Assembly (NCBI GenBank): GCA_002937455.1 | Contig: PTJZ01000006.1 | Span: forward strand, 118,768-182,767 | Reading direction: 5' to 3' | Length of the DNA: 64,000 nt | Source of the DNA: Alphaproteobacteria bacterium MarineAlpha11_Bin1 | GTDB lineage: Bacteria > Pseudomonadota > Alphaproteobacteria > MPNO01 > UBA830 | In this document: positions 29,211 to 39,440 of the stretch, piece by piece | Layout: each line of letters begins with the position of its first letter | Numbering within the stretch: the first letter of the stretch is position 1 | Translations under genes and position numbers: made by a program | Notes under the pieces: generated by a model | Seen by the model: the letters and a program-made list of their open reading frames with translations, nothing else | Databases searched by the model: none | Told to the model about the DNA's origin: nothing

Positions 29211-31871
29211 TCACGCCTTCTCTGCAGGCGGTGAGGCGTCAGTCTTGGTTTTTGCCGTCTTTTTTACCTTAGATTTTTTCTTACTATTTGTTTTTTTTGT
29301 CTTCTTCTTGGAGCCTTTCTTTGCGCCAATTTTTTCTTTTCGTAATGCAATAAGTTCTAGCGCCAATTCTAGGGATATTGCTTCCGGCTCCATATCGCGC
29401 GGCAGCGACGCATTGATCCTGCCATGTTTGACGTATGGGCCGTAACGGCCATCACGCAATTCGACGGGCTTCCTGTCCTCGGGGTGTTCCCCAATAACCT
29501 TGGCCGCTGTTTTCGTTCTGTCTTTGCGAGCGGGGGATTCTGCAATAATGGTCACAGCGCGGTTCAGGCCGAGGGTAAGTATATCGTCGTCCAGCCCCAG
29601 TTTAACATATCGGTCACCAACCTTAAGGTACGGGCCGAACCGACCCACACCGGCAATAATCATTTCGCCATTTTCGGGGTGAGTCCCAACCGGCCGAGGC
29701 AACGAGAGTAGGGCCAGTGCTAATTCAAGATCGACGTCTGACGGTACCATGCCATTGAGCAAAGACTGGCGATTAGGTTTTATCTTGGACCCCTTCTCGG
29801 CTTCGCCAAGTTGGACGTAAACCCCAAAGGGCCCCTTTCGTATTGATACGGGCAGGCTGGTTTCGGGATCTAGGCCCAATTCCTTTGGGCCTGTGAAAAT
29901 ATCATCCTTGTTTTCGTCACCGGATACGACACGGAGGGTTGTCGTGTACCCACAACCCTCTTGATATTTACTACATCCGATGAAACCACCGTTGCGGCCC
30001 AGCTTAAGGCCAAGACGACCATCCTCGCAGGATGGACATTTACGGGGATCGGAACCGTTATTACGCTCAGGAAAGAAGTGTGGCCCAAGCTCGGCATCGA
30101 GTTTGTCGATCACATGCGTGATCCGTAGCTCCTTCGTTTGTTCGATTGCCTCGGAAAACGCAACCCAGAAATCACTAAGCAGTGCCTTCCATTCAATCTC
30201 GCCATTGGATACATCATCGAGGCGGTTCTCAAGATCGGCCGTAAACCCGTACTCGACATATCGTTGAAAAAATTCGGCTAAAAAAGCCACGACCATGCGT
30301 CCGCGGTCATGCGGAGTGAAACGGCGCTGCTCGAGAACTACATAGTTTCGATCCTGTAAAACCTGCAAAATAGACGCATACGTTGACGGGCGCCCTATAC
30401 CTAGTTCTTCCATCTTACGGACTAGGCTGGCCTCAGTATATCGCGGCGGCGGCTTTGTGAAATGTTGCTCGTGTGTCACAGGACCACGGACCATAGTTTC
30501 GCCTTGCGACATCGGAGGCAGAATTCGGTCTCGATCATTATCTGTGGATTCATCGTCGCCACTGGGGGTGGCGCTCTCGTCCTTGCCTTCTTGGTATAGC
30601 TTGAGGAACCCGTCGAATTTGACGATCGAGCCATTCGCCCGCAGCACCGTTCCTCCATCTAGCGACCCAATGTCAACGGCGACCTGCTCCATAATAGCCG
30701 CCTCCATCTGACTCGCTACTGCGCGTTTCCATATCAGTTCATATAGTTTGCGTTCGTCTTCGCCGAGATGTTGACGCACTTCGTGAGGGCGCCTGAAGAA
30801 ATCCGTCGGGCGGATTGCCTCATGAGCTTCTTGAGCATTCTTAGATTTATTGCGGTATGAATTTGGTTTATCGGGGACGTATTCGTGGCCGTGATCTTGG
30901 CCAATTGCAGCCCTTACCGCAACGATAGCCTCCTGTGCCATGTTTACGCTGTCAGTTCGCATGTAGGTGATCAGCCCGACCGTTTCGCCACCGATATCAA
31001 TGCCTTCATAGAGTTTTTGCGCTATCCGCATTGTGCGGGTAGCGCCGAAACCTATCTTTCGTGACGCTTCTTGCTGCAGGGTAGAGGTGGTGAAGGGCGG
31101 AGCAGCGCGGCGATTAATTGTTTTTCGCTCAACTGATTTTACTTTGTATTCGTGTCTCTCAATTTCGGAGACGGCAGCTTTCGCAGCTTTTTCGTCATTG
31201 ATATCGTATCGATCTAGCTTTTTCCCATTGAGATGGGTTAGGCGTGTCGGCACTGATTTGCCGATACTAGTCGTAAATTTTGCACCAACAGTCCAATATT
31301 CCTGAGGTTTAAAAATTTCGATCTCAGCTTCGCGTTCGCAGATAAGGCGTAGGGCCACCGACTGAACACGTCCGGCGGAGCGCGATCCTGGCAGTTTACG
31401 CCAAAGAACTGGCGATAGACTGAAGCCAACCAGGTAATCCAGTGCTCGCCGTGCCAGGTAGGCATCTATCAGTTCCTGATTAAGTTCACGGGGGTTGGCC
31501 AGCGCTTCGATAACCGCATTTCTGGTGACTTCGTGAAACACTACGCGTTTGACGGTGATGTCTTTCAACGCATCACGTTCGTTGAGTATTTCCTGAACGT
31601 GCCAGGAAATAGCTTCTCCTTCGCGATCAGGATCTGTAGCAAGGTAAAGGTGCTCAGCACCCTTAATAGCATCCTGAATTGCCTGAATGTTTTTTTCCGC
31701 ATGGGGATCCACTGTCCAGACCATCCGGAAACCTTGATCCGGCTGCACTGAGCCATCCTTCGAAACAAGATCGCGCACATGTCCAACGCTCGCTAGGACT
31801 TTATAGCCCGAACCCAGATACTTGTTGATTGTCTTTGCCTTAGCAGGCGATTCAACGACGACGACGTCCAT
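29211..31871 (-). CDS. topA: DNA topoisomerase I
   Basis: Type IA topoisomerase that relaxes negative supercoils. I used the ATG at 31871 (886 residues), which gives MDVVVVESPAKAKTINKYLG, the canonical TOPRIM start; an in-frame codon at 31898 adds nine poor residues. TOPRIM DxD lies in ATDPDREGEA, the catalytic Tyr in LITYMRTDS, one four-Cys zinc ribbon in CPSCEDG...GC, and several topo C-terminal repeats (GRFGPYLK, GRYGPYVKHG). The last 40 residues are mostly Lys, as in alphaproteobacterial homologues. Confidence 0.96.
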   Translation of the reverse strand: MDVVVVESPAKAKTINKYLGSGYKVLASVGHVRDLVSKDGSVQPDQGFRMVWTVDPHAEKNIQAIQDAIKGAEHLYLATDPDREGEAISWHVQEILNERDALKDITVKRVVFHEVTRNAVIEALANPRELNQELIDAYLARRALDYLVGFSLSPVLWRKLPGSRSAGRVQSVALRLICEREAEIEIFKPQEYWTVGAKFTTSIGKSVPTRLTHLNGKKLDRYDINDEKAAKAAVSEIERHEYKVKSVERKTINRRAAPPFTTSTLQQEASRKIGFGATRTMRIAQKLYEGIDIGGETVGLITYMRTDSVNMAQEAIVAVRAAIGQDHGHEYVPDKPNSYRNKSKNAQEAHEAIRPTDFFRRPHEVRQHLGEDERKLYELIWKRAVASQMEAAIMEQVAVDIGSLDGGTVLRANGSIVKFDGFLKLYQEGKDESATPSGDDESTDNDRDRILPPMSQGETMVRGPVTHEQHFTKPPPRYTEASLVRKMEELGIGRPSTYASILQVLQDRNYVVLEQRRFTPHDRGRMVVAFLAEFFQRYVEYGFTADLENRLDDVSNGEIEWKALLSDFWVAFSEAIEQTKELRITHVIDKLDAELGPHFFPERNNGSDPRKCPSCEDGRLGLKLGRNGGFIGCSKYQEGCGYTTTLRVVSGDENKDDIFTGPKELGLDPETSLPVSIRKGPFGVYVQLGEAEKGSKIKPNRQSLLNGMVPSDVDLELALALLSLPRPVGTHPENGEMIIAGVGRFGPYLKVGDRYVKLGLDDDILTLGLNRAVTIIAESPARKDRTKTAAKVIGEHPEDRKPVELRDGRYGPYVKHGRINASLPRDMEPEAISLELALELIALRKEKIGAKKGSKKKTKKTNSKKKSKVKKTAKTKTDASPPAEKA

Positions 31872-32548
31872 GGCCACCGAATATTCTATTGTAGTCAACG
31901 CACCTCAGGCAGTTTGGTTGACCACATGTTCATAAAGCCAGCGGAATTCGGTTCCCGAATACCACTGTATCCAGTCCGAGAAAAACAGTCTGAACCATGA
32001 GTTCCCGGATCGAGGCGGCAGACATTTGGCACTAGCTTAACAATTCGTCAACACTTCTTAGGCGAGCAAAGGATAATTTTATAATTTTTGCGGCCCGTGA
32101 TTAGGACGTTTTCGTTGTTTCAGATCTAATTGCCGCTCGGACGTAACTTGAAGTGGTATGGTTCCAATATAATGATCCTTTGGCCGAGAACACGCATAAG
32201 ATCATGAACACTTCATGTATTTGATATGCCTTAAAAAATCAGTTTGTCGGAATCTATTCTATATGGATTTTCATATGAAACCTACATGGTTAGCGAGTCC
32301 GATTTAGATTCGTATGTCGGTCCCCAACCTACAATCGACGCTTAAACAGATAAGTTGCCAGTGGTCATCTGAACGGGACCAGAACGGTTTTGTTGGCTCT
32401 TACAACCATAAATGGCAGGGTCGGCGTCCTCCTCAGATCATGCTACTTTTGATTGCGATTTCTTCCCCAAAGGGCTGAAAGGTGGAAAACGTAATTCTTA
32501 TTTTACAATTACGGTTATTATGTTTTGGCAATCGCAATATGTAATATT
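31872..32548. other. Intergenic region between topA and plsY, no gene seen
   Basis: About 680 bases without a convincing reading frame on either strand. The middle part (32040-32300) is rather A+T-rich with short T and A runs. In many alphaproteobacteria dprA (smf) sits between plsY and topA; no DprA signature such as the GxRxxSxYG Rossmann-loop motif is readable here. The topA promoter must lie in the left part, but I could not choose -35/-10 boxes with confidence. Confidence 0.6.
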
Positions 32549-33169
32549 TCAACGCTGACGAGAAATATTGATACGAGGCTCTTGGCGGTGCAAGAGACGC
32601 TTGATGTTGCTCCAATGTCTCGTCCATATCAGTATAGCTATAGTGATCGCAAACTCCATTCTTTGCGCGTCGGCAAGCCACCACATATATATAGGTGCTG
32701 CGGAGACGGCGAAAATCGCTGATAGCGATGAATATCGGAACAGGGCAGCCACCAACAGCCACGTACCGCAGGAAAGCACACCGACTGGCAGGGAAAGCGC
32801 AAGCATAACACCCAACGCTGTTGCAACTCCCTTGCCGCCGTTGAATTTAAGCCAAACCGGGAATACGTGTCCGACCAGCGCTCCGGCAGCTGAAACGATC
32901 ATGATATCGGGACCAAAGTTCTTTGCGATCAGAACGGCCACAACTCCCTTCCCCCCGTCGAGCAAAAGAGTAGCAGCTGCAAGTTTTCGGCTGCCGGTGC
33001 GTAATACGTTTGTCGCGCCAATATTTCCGGAGCCGATCTTTCTCAGATCGCCCAAGCCAGCTATTTTTGTGAGCGTTAACCCAAACGGGATAGAGCCAAG
33101 CAGATATGCAGCAACAAATGCTGCAAGGATGTATGGCCAGCTGTATGCCCAGCTAATCGGATCGATCAT
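32549..33169 (-). CDS. plsY: Glycerol-3-phosphate acyltransferase PlsY
   Basis: Membrane acyltransferase that moves an acyl group from acyl-phosphate to glycerol 3-phosphate, the first step of phospholipid synthesis. The 206 residues show LLGSIPFGL, the GSGNIGATNVLRT motif, LLDGGKGVVAV and the KFNGGKGVATALG motif, all known PlsY signatures, with five membrane helices. It starts 3 bases after the stop of the dihydroorotase-like gene and is part of a pyrB-pyrC'-plsY unit. Confidence 0.96.
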   Translation of the reverse strand: MIDPISWAYSWPYILAAFVAAYLLGSIPFGLTLTKIAGLGDLRKIGSGNIGATNVLRTGSRKLAAATLLLDGGKGVVAVLIAKNFGPDIMIVSAAGALVGHVFPVWLKFNGGKGVATALGVMLALSLPVGVLSCGTWLLVAALFRYSSLSAIFAVSAAPIYMWWLADAQRMEFAITIAILIWTRHWSNIKRLLHRQEPRINISRQR

Positions 33170-33172
33170 AAG

Positions 33173-34468
33173 CTAGTCGATTAAAGAATGGACGTGCCGG
33201 CCCCCAACGATCGTGCACATCACCATTCCTTTGACAGGATATTCATCGAACGGGGTATTCTTGGATTTACTTTGGAGTTTGTCAGCTTCGATTACCCACT
33301 CATGATCAGGATCAAATATGGTAAAATCTGCTGGCAGCCCAACTCCCAACCTTCCTTCTTTCATATCGAGTAGTTCGCCAGGGGCGGCGGTAAGCCGCTT
33401 AACAAGGTGTATAAGGGGGATGTGCTCAGAATGATAAAGGGCCAAGGTTAGCGGCAACAAAGTCTCTAGACCGACGATACCTGATTCTGCTTGTGTAAAT
33501 GGCCGTCGTTTCGAATCTTGATCTTGTGGGCGATGGTCAGACGCGATTACGTCGATCGTGCCATCCCGTAGGCCCCTTATAACACCGACACGGTCATTTT
33601 CATCACGCAAGGGCGGCGATACCTTTGTAAAAGTTCGGTAATCCATCACCGAGGTGTCATTTAGCGCAAAATAATGTGGCGCTGTATCGCAGGTTACCGA
33701 AAGCCCACGTGCCTTGGCCTCTCTGATCACCTCCACCGAGGCGGCGGTTGAGACGTGAGCCACGTGGTAACGTGCGCCGGTCATTTCAACCAAGCGCAAA
33801 TCGCGTTCAATCATCATTACTTCGGCCTCTGCCGGAATACCGGCCAGGCCGAGGCGAGTTGCAACCTCACCTTCATTCATCTGACCGTTACCCGCGAGCC
33901 CCGGCTCCTCAGGGTGTTGAACTACTAGAAGATCAAATGTCGCGGCATAGGATAGCGCCCGGCGCATTACGAGGGCATCTGCTACTGCCCGGTCCCCGTC
34001 GGTAAAAGCTAACGCGCCTGCTTCCGACAGGATACCGAATTCTGACAATTCACCCCCGTCCCGATTGCGAGTTATGGTGCCGTAGGCATAAATTTTGACG
34101 ATATTGGTTTCGCGGGCGCGGCGAGCGATGAATTCTAGAACGGAGATATTGTCGATGGGGGTATCCGCATCGGGCAGGCAGACGATGGATGTAACTCCTC
34201 CTGCAGCCGCCGCAGCGCTTGCCGTTTCAAAACTTTCCTTGTGCTCATCTCCCGGCTCCGGCAGATGAACGCGCATGTCGATCAGCCCAGGCGTCAGACA
34301 GTATCCTTGGCAATCGATAGACCTGACGTTATCCGGCACGCCGTCTGAAAAAAGGCCAGCACCCCAGTCGGTAATCTTATTCCCTTCGATCAAAACCCCG
34401 CCGTTTGCGTCGATACCACTGGCCGGATCGATCAAGCGGGCATTTATGTAGGCAGTGCGATCAGTCAT
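33173..34468 (-). CDS. Dihydroorotase-like protein with altered metal site (PyrC' type)
   Basis: Amidohydrolase-fold protein of 431 residues related to class I dihydroorotases. The expected HxH zinc pair after strand 1 is read as [10 protein letters not shown], so the first His is Arg66 and only His68 remains. The usual HCED region reads QHPEE, and the MPN motif is [13 protein letters not shown] and ASDHRPQ are kept in part. Such degenerate proteins beside pyrB are known as PyrC' or PyrX and can serve as non-catalytic partners of aspartate transcarbamoylase, with a true dihydroorotase elsewhere. Its ATG overlaps the pyrB stop by 4 bases. Loss of activity is an inference from the residues. Confidence 0.85.
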   Translation of the reverse strand: MTDRTAYINARLIDPASGIDANGGVLIEGNKITDWGAGLFSDGVPDNVRSIDCQGYCLTPGLIDMRVHLPEPGDEHKESFETASAAAAAGGVTSIVCLPDADTPIDNISVLEFIARRARETNIVKIYAYGTITRNRDGGELSEFGILSEAGALAFTDGDRAVADALVMRRALSYAATFDLLVVQHPEEPGLAGNGQMNEGEVATRLGLAGIPAEAEVMMIERDLRLVEMTGARYHVAHVSTAASVEVIREAKARGLSVTCDTAPHYFALNDTSVMDYRTFTKVSPPLRDENDRVGVIRGLRDGTIDVIASDHRPQDQDSKRRPFTQAESGIVGLETLLPLTLALYHSEHIPLIHLVKRLTAAPGELLDMKEGRLGVGLPADFTIFDPDHEWVIEADKLQSKSKNTPFDEYPVKGMVMCTIVGGRHVHSLID

Positions 34469-35439
34469 TCGCGGTGACCAATGTTGCGCGACAGGTTGCG
34501 GGTAACGATGTCGAGACAGGCCATTCGGACTGCGACGCCCATCTCCACCTGTTCATGAATGACGCTGCGATGGATATCGTCAGCAAGTTCGGAATCAATC
34601 TCAATCCCCCGGTTCATGGGGCCTGGATGCATTATTAGTGCATCCGGTTTGGCGATAGCCAATTTCTCGCGGTCTAACCCAAAAAACCGGAAATACTCGC
34701 GTGTCGATGGCACATAGGAGCCCTGCATACGCTCGGTCTGCAGCCGCAGCATCATGATGATATCGGCATCTCGGATCCCATCTTCCATCCGATGATGTAC
34801 CTCGACACCAAACTTCTCAATCTCCGCCGGTAGCAGGGTTTTGGGGGCTACTAGCCGGACCCTCGCACCAAGTGTGTTTAGAAGATAAATGTTTGATCGC
34901 GCCACCCGGGAGTGGGTGATATCCCCGCAAATCGCTACAGTCAGTCCTTCAAGGGTATTTTTGCGTCGTCGGATTGTAAGTGCGTCGAGTAAAGCCTGAG
35001 TAGGATGTTCGTGACTCCCGTCACCGGCATTCAAGACCGAGCAAGTGACCTTTTCACTCAGCAGTTGTACAGCGCCGGAATCTCCGTGACGGACGGTCAG
35101 CACGTCTGGGTGCATGGCGTTAAGCGTCATCGCGGTATCGATAAGGGTTTCCCCCTTTTTAATGGCACTTGAACTAACCGACATGTTGATGACATCGGCG
35201 CCAAGTCGTTTGCCAGCCAATTCGAATGATGTGCGGGTGCGGGTTGAGTTCTCGAAGAATACGTTGATTAAGGTCCGACCACGCAGAATTGAGCTCTTTT
35301 TGTCGTCTTGCCTATTCTGATCGATATAGGATTCAGAGAGGTCTAGGAGATTTTCGATTTCCTCCTTCGGAACACCTTCCATACCGAGTATATGCCTTCT
35401 CGGCAGATGGAGGTCAGCTGCGGGTACTGTTTCAGCCAT
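34465..35439 (-). CDS. pyrB: Aspartate carbamoyltransferase catalytic subunit
   Basis: Joins carbamoyl phosphate and aspartate in pyrimidine synthesis. The 324 residues contain the carbamoyl-phosphate loop [13 protein letters not shown], the HPTQALLD motif, the SRVARSN segment and the MLRLQTERM and HPGPMNRG motifs. Translation is coupled to the dihydroorotase-like gene downstream. No regulatory pyrI chain is visible, in keeping with the class that assembles with PyrC or PyrC'. Confidence 0.96.
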   Translation of the reverse strand: MAETVPAADLHLPRRHILGMEGVPKEEIENLLDLSESYIDQNRQDDKKSSILRGRTLINVFFENSTRTRTSFELAGKRLGADVINMSVSSSAIKKGETLIDTAMTLNAMHPDVLTVRHGDSGAVQLLSEKVTCSVLNAGDGSHEHPTQALLDALTIRRRKNTLEGLTVAICGDITHSRVARSNIYLLNTLGARVRLVAPKTLLPAEIEKFGVEVHHRMEDGIRDADIIMMLRLQTERMQGSYVPSTREYFRFFGLDREKLAIAKPDALIMHPGPMNRGIEIDSELADDIHRSVIHEQVEMGVAVRMACLDIVTRNLSRNIGHRE

Positions 35440-35521
35440 TAAAACCCGTTTATAAGTTGCGAGACGAAGTGCTGCAACCCGACATGAGAGGTGTTGATTC
35501 GCGGGTCCGATTTTGACAGTG

Positions 35522-36184
35522 CTACTCTGATGATTTCGGCGCCTTGTCGGACATTTCCTCTGGCGTGCGTTTTTCCATTTGGAAGATCACGCTTTCGTCT
35601 GTCCAAGCATAATCTTTGTAGCCAAGGCGGGATAGTGGCTTGTAACGGGCTACGTCGAAGATCCCCTCAGCTGTGATCGCGTCGTCGGCGATATGCACGC
35701 CTACCACCAAACCAAAAACCGCTTGATGGGTGGAGGTGGCATCCTTTCCTGGGAGATTAACTATCTCATGCAGCTTGCATTCAAGGTGGACCGGTGCCCC
35801 TTTGATGCGCGGTGGAGAAACCAGTTTTGACGGAAGTGCCTCAAGGCCTGTTTCGGCTAATTCTTCGACTGCGCGGTCGACGATAAGCCCCGTATTGTTC
35901 ATCTGGTCTCTCTGATCCCATGTCGCCATATTATAGACAAACTCGCCGGTCGCTCGAACGTTTGCAACCGAGTCTTTTTCTTTTTGGTCCTCCACGTGCC
36001 CTCCGCCGGAAAACAATACGTAAGGGGGACTATAGCTAAGCATATTGAAGAAACTGTAAGGCGCAGCGTTGATTAGCCCGTCTGGGCTGACCGAGGTGAT
36101 CCAGCCGATCGGGCGCGGTACCACGCAGGCTTTGATCGGATTGTATGACAGGCCATGATCATTCTTTTCAGTCGCATAATACAT
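35522..36184 (-). CDS. Flavin reductase family protein (FMN-binding split barrel)
   Basis: A 220-residue flavoprotein of the flavin reductase-like family. The segment [22 protein letters not shown] is the typical FMN-binding start, followed by [14 protein letters not shown]. Members include flavin reductases of two-component monooxygenases and stand-alone FMN proteins of unknown substrate; which applies here is unclear. It lies upstream of pyrB on the same strand, separated by about 80 bases, and is probably transcribed separately. Confidence 0.87.
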   Translation of the reverse strand: MYYATEKNDHGLSYNPIKACVVPRPIGWITSVSPDGLINAAPYSFFNMLSYSPPYVLFSGGGHVEDQKEKDSVANVRATGEFVYNMATWDQRDQMNNTGLIVDRAVEELAETGLEALPSKLVSPPRIKGAPVHLECKLHEIVNLPGKDATSTHQAVFGLVVGVHIADDAITAEGIFDVARYKPLSRLGYKDYAWTDESVIFQMEKRTPEEMSDKAPKSSE

Positions 36185-36768
36185 ACTTGCTCTCTTATAT
36201 TACCTCGACTACGTCCACCGATTTTTCTTACCATCTTAGGTATGACAGCATGGATACGCGTCGTGAATGTATTATAGCGAATTTTGACTGGAACGATGAA
36301 AAATATCTGCTGCGGATGGCCGAGAAGGGCGCGTTAGGCGAGCCATGGAAGATTAACAGTGCTGTCGTCGATAAATCATCGAGACTTAAGGAGAGGGCCA
36401 ACAGCAATGAGACTAACTAATAGTGCGCCGATATATGTATTTAACTGAGTGGCGTGATCCATCCCTGATGTAGAGGAGGGGCACTGAAACCGCGGCCTCG
36501 GACGCAGGGCTAGCAATCCCAGTTCAAGGATTGCCGGCATACCGATAACTTCGATAGTCAATCCGCTGAACAGTATATTGTCCATGTCGGCGGTTGAAAG
36601 CTGATGAAAAGTATTAGCGTGGGCAATATAAAATTGGTGACGCACTCCAAACGAGCTCATAGTTCCCGCCGAAAACAGCGTGGTCCGGAGAAGCAAGAAC
36701 CCGGCGACTATAATGAAGACAAATGTGGCGGTGTTTACGTTAAAAAAGAGTATAAATGGTCGATTCGG
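36185..36768. other. Region between ruvX and the flavin reductase gene, no certain gene
   Basis: Two overlapping frames compete in this 584-base stretch and I accept neither. On plus, 36250-36420 encodes 56 residues (MDTRRECIIANFDWNDEKYL...) with a weak TTAGG upstream. On minus, an open frame runs from just after the ruvX stop to 36376 and encodes two or three hydrophobic stretches (TFVFIIVAGFLLL; ILFSGLTIEVIGMPAIL; YIGALLVSLIAVGPLL), but its only start is a TTG at 36696 inside the first helix. The minus frame could be a small membrane protein or a decayed one. Confidence 0.35.
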
Positions 36769-37239
36769 TCAGTCTTCGAGTTTCTGAAGGAAATCGAGCA
36801 CACCTTGCAGAATGAACTGTGCCGCCATCTTATCGATGACCCGGGCGCGGCGTTTGCGGGTTACGTCCTGCGCAATCAGGTGGCGTTCTACTGCTTGTGT
36901 CGACATGCGTTCGTCCCAGTACCCGATCGGTAGATCTGTCTTTTGGACGAAATTGGTGCCGAATTGTCTAACCGACTGGCAGCGCGGTCCCTCTGTGCCA
37001 TCCATGTTGACGGGTAGACCGATGATGAATCCCCCAACACTGTATTCCATTGCCAACGTCAGTAGTAAGTCAGCGTCTTTCGAAAATTTAGTCCGGAGGA
37101 TAGTGTCCAGCGAAGTTGCGACACGGCGCTCATCATCAGAAATTGCCATACCGATTGTCTTTTTCCCCAAATCTAGTGCCATCAGGCTAGCCCGGTCGGC
37201 CATGTGAATGGGTAAGGTTCGGATATCTTCGAGAATCAT
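36769..37239 (-). CDS. ruvX: Holliday junction resolvase-like protein RuvX (YqgF)
   Basis: RNase H-fold nuclease of the YqgF family, linked to Holliday junctions and to 5' end processing of pre-16S rRNA. The 156 residues show MALDLGKKTIGMAISD (first acidic residue), a GLPVNMDGTEGPR motif, the YWDERMSTQAVER segment and a C-terminal DKMAAQFILQ with the final Asp. Starts at 37239 or 37203 are both possible; the core begins after the second. It is divergent from gatC, a frequent alphaproteobacterial arrangement. Confidence 0.94.
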   Translation of the reverse strand: MILEDIRTLPIHMADRASLMALDLGKKTIGMAISDDERRVATSLDTILRTKFSKDADLLLTLAMEYSVGGFIIGLPVNMDGTEGPRCQSVRQFGTNFVQKTDLPIGYWDERMSTQAVERHLIAQDVTRKRRARVIDKMAAQFILQGVLDFLQKLED

Positions 37240-37340
37240 GTGCGCGTTAATAAACGGGTCGGCCGCATTCGGGAAGTGTTCTTGCCGATGTGGGACGCCG
37301 ATGATAATTTCCGCCCGCTTTTGCAGGAGAATTCAACCAC

Positions 37341-37628
37341 ATGATAGTCGATAGAGAAACCGTTGTCAGAGTGGCGCGGCTAGCGCGTCTGAAGATCTCA
37401 GAAGATGAAGCGAATTCGCTCGCAGGCGAGCTGTCAAATATCATCAGATGGATCGAGCAACTTGACGAGGTCGAAACGGATGGTGTCGAACCGATGGCAT
37501 CGGTCGCTGAGATGAAGCTGCGCTGGCGCACTGACGAGGTCACGGATGATAGTGTTTCGGACAAGGTGACAGCAAATGCACCCGACCTGCAAAGCGGCAT
37601 GTTCTCAGTCCCAAAAGTGGTCGAATAA
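37341..37628 (+). CDS. gatC: Asp-tRNA(Asn)/Glu-tRNA(Gln) amidotransferase subunit C
   Basis: Small subunit of 95 residues that wraps around GatA and GatB. It starts with the family pattern [21 protein letters not shown] and contains the [16 protein letters not shown] linker and a C-terminal [20 protein letters not shown]. Its TAA overlaps the gatA ATG by one base, so the operon gatC-gatA-(membrane protein)-gatB is compact. Confidence 0.96.
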   Translation: MIVDRETVVRVARLARLKISEDEANSLAGELSNIIRWIEQLDEVETDGVEPMASVAEMKLRWRTDEVTDDSVSDKVTANAPDLQSGMFSVPKVVE

Positions 37629-39109
37629 TGTCTTTGCCATCGGATCTACGAGATCTGACCATCGCTGAGGCCCGTGACGCGATGGCGGCCGGTAAGGTTT
37701 CGGCCCGAGAACTCACTGAGGCGTATCTTTCCGCTTTTGAATTCGGCCATGATCTCAACGCTTTTATCACTGAAACACCGGATCGGGCGCGGGCTGATGC
37801 GGATGCATCAGATGCGCGCCGGGCCGAAGACAAGGAACTGGGTCCCCTCGATGGCATACCGCTTGCGATCAAGGATCTTTTCTGCACAGAAGGTGTCCAG
37901 ACTACAGCGGCATCTCGCATACTGGAAGGCTTCGTACCGCCCTATGAAAGTACGGTGACAAACAATCTCCGTCGTGCCGGTACTGTAATGTTAGGCAAAA
38001 CCAACCTTGACGAGTTTGCAATGGGCTCTTCAAACGAGACCAGCTATTTTGGACACGTCGAAAACCCTTGGCGTCGCCTTGGTGACACGCAACCGCTAGT
38101 GCCCGGTGGCTCCTCTGGTGGCTCCGCTTCGGCGGTGGCGGGGCGCTTATGCCTTGGGGCGACGGGAACCGACACCGGCGGCTCTATCCGCCAGCCCGCA
38201 GCATTCTGCGGTATAGTGGGCATGAAACCGACCTATGGTCGGTGTTCACGGTGGGGAATCGTGGCTTTTGCGTCGTCCCTGGACCAGGCAGGGCCGATGA
38301 CGCGCACTGTGCGCGATGCCGCGATTCTGCTAGGTGGTATGGCCGGATTCGATCCGAAGGACTCGACCTCGGCCCAGATGGAGACACCTGATTTTGAGGC
38401 AGCACTCGACGGCGGCATCAAAGGCTTGCGCGTCGGTATTCCGGTTGAATATGCCGTGGACGGTATGAACCCCGAAATCGAAGCGTTGTGGGAGCAGGGC
38501 AGGGCTTGGCTGAGGGATTCTGGTGCAGAATTGATTAATATCAGTCTGCCCCACACTAAATACGCGCTACCCGCTTATTATATTATCGCTCCCGCCGAGG
38601 CCTCTTCAAACCTTGCCCGCTATGATGGCGTTCGGTACGGACAGCGTGAGGATGGAACGGACCTGACAGAATTATACGAAAATACCCGCGCTGCTGGATT
38701 CGGACCCGAAGTCCGACGACGAATTCTGATAGGCACTTACGCGCTTTCGTCCGGCTATTACGATGCCTATTACTTGAAGGCGCAGAAGGTCCGTGCACTG
38801 ATTGCCGAGGATTTTAGAGACGCTTATGAGAACTGCGACGTAATCTTGACCCCGACTACCCCAGGCGTGGCGTTTGCCATCGGAGAAAAATCCGATGACC
38901 CGATCGCGATGTACCTGAATGATGCTTTGACTGTTCCCGCCTCTTTGGCGGGGTTGCCTGCTATCTCATTGCCGGTCGGGTTGTCGGGCGAGGGCCTACC
39001 ACTAGGATTACACTTAATTGGTAGGGCATTTGACGAGGAAACTATGTTCCGCGCTGCAAAGGTGCTCGAAGACACCGCTGGATTCAAGGGCCGGCCGGAT
39101 CGGGAATGA
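37628..39109 (+). CDS. gatA: Asp-tRNA(Asn)/Glu-tRNA(Gln) amidotransferase subunit A
   Basis: Amidase-signature glutaminase that supplies ammonia for amidation of misacylated tRNA. The 493 residues contain the catalytic triad: Lys in PLAIKDLF, the cis-Ser in [11 protein letters not shown] and the nucleophile Ser in [12 protein letters not shown]. The [13 protein letters not shown] segment also matches. Presence of gatCAB suggests that Gln-tRNA, Asn-tRNA or both are made indirectly in this organism. Confidence 0.97.
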   Translation: MSLPSDLRDLTIAEARDAMAAGKVSARELTEAYLSAFEFGHDLNAFITETPDRARADADASDARRAEDKELGPLDGIPLAIKDLFCTEGVQTTAASRILEGFVPPYESTVTNNLRRAGTVMLGKTNLDEFAMGSSNETSYFGHVENPWRRLGDTQPLVPGGSSGGSASAVAGRLCLGATGTDTGGSIRQPAAFCGIVGMKPTYGRCSRWGIVAFASSLDQAGPMTRTVRDAAILLGGMAGFDPKDSTSAQMETPDFEAALDGGIKGLRVGIPVEYAVDGMNPEIEALWEQGRAWLRDSGAELINISLPHTKYALPAYYIIAPAEASSNLARYDGVRYGQREDGTDLTELYENTRAAGFGPEVRRRILIGTYALSSGYYDAYYLKAQKVRALIAEDFRDAYENCDVILTPTTPGVAFAIGEKSDDPIAMYLNDALTVPASLAGLPAISLPVGLSGEGLPLGLHLIGRAFDEETMFRAAKVLEDTAGFKGRPDRE

Positions 39110-39118
39110 GGCCTGGAG

Positions 39119-39436
39119 ATGCAAATGCAAACTATCTGGTACTTTCTGATCCATGTCAGCCTAGGGCTCATCGGCTGGAAGATATTTACATTCACTAACC
39201 AGGGCGTGCTTGCGGCGTTTGCAGTGTGTTCTGGGGTGCAGGCTTGGCCGATGTACGAAATGTTTCGACTAACCCATGAAAAATTCGAAGGGATGCGTTC
39301 TCGTCTGAATGGCTCGGAACTCCGAAAGAGGGAGACCCGCGGCTATTGGATCCGTATCGGTCGTCTGTATCTTTTCCGTTCCTGCGCTTACGCGTTGCTG
39401 ACCCTTTTTGTCGCATGGTTGATGAGGGGAGCCTAA
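39119..39436 (+). CDS. Small membrane protein between gatA and gatB, unknown
   Basis: A 105-residue protein I do not recognise. It has a hydrophobic N-terminal helix ([19 protein letters not shown]), a second weaker hydrophobic stretch ([15 protein letters not shown]), a basic central segment ([16 protein letters not shown]) and a C-terminal helix ([14 protein letters not shown]). It starts 9 bases after gatA and ends 4 bases before gatB, so it is translated within the amidotransferase operon. ATG at 39125 is an alternative start. Function unknown. Confidence 0.75.
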   Translation: MQMQTIWYFLIHVSLGLIGWKIFTFTNQGVLAAFAVCSGVQAWPMYEMFRLTHEKFEGMRSRLNGSELRKRETRGYWIRIGRLYLFRSCAYALLTLFVAWLMRGA

Positions 39437-39440
39437 AATT

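Noticed and set aside
32568..33176. Plus-strand frame of 202 codons over plsY
   Set aside because: Antisense shadow; the minus strand carries all PlsY motifs.
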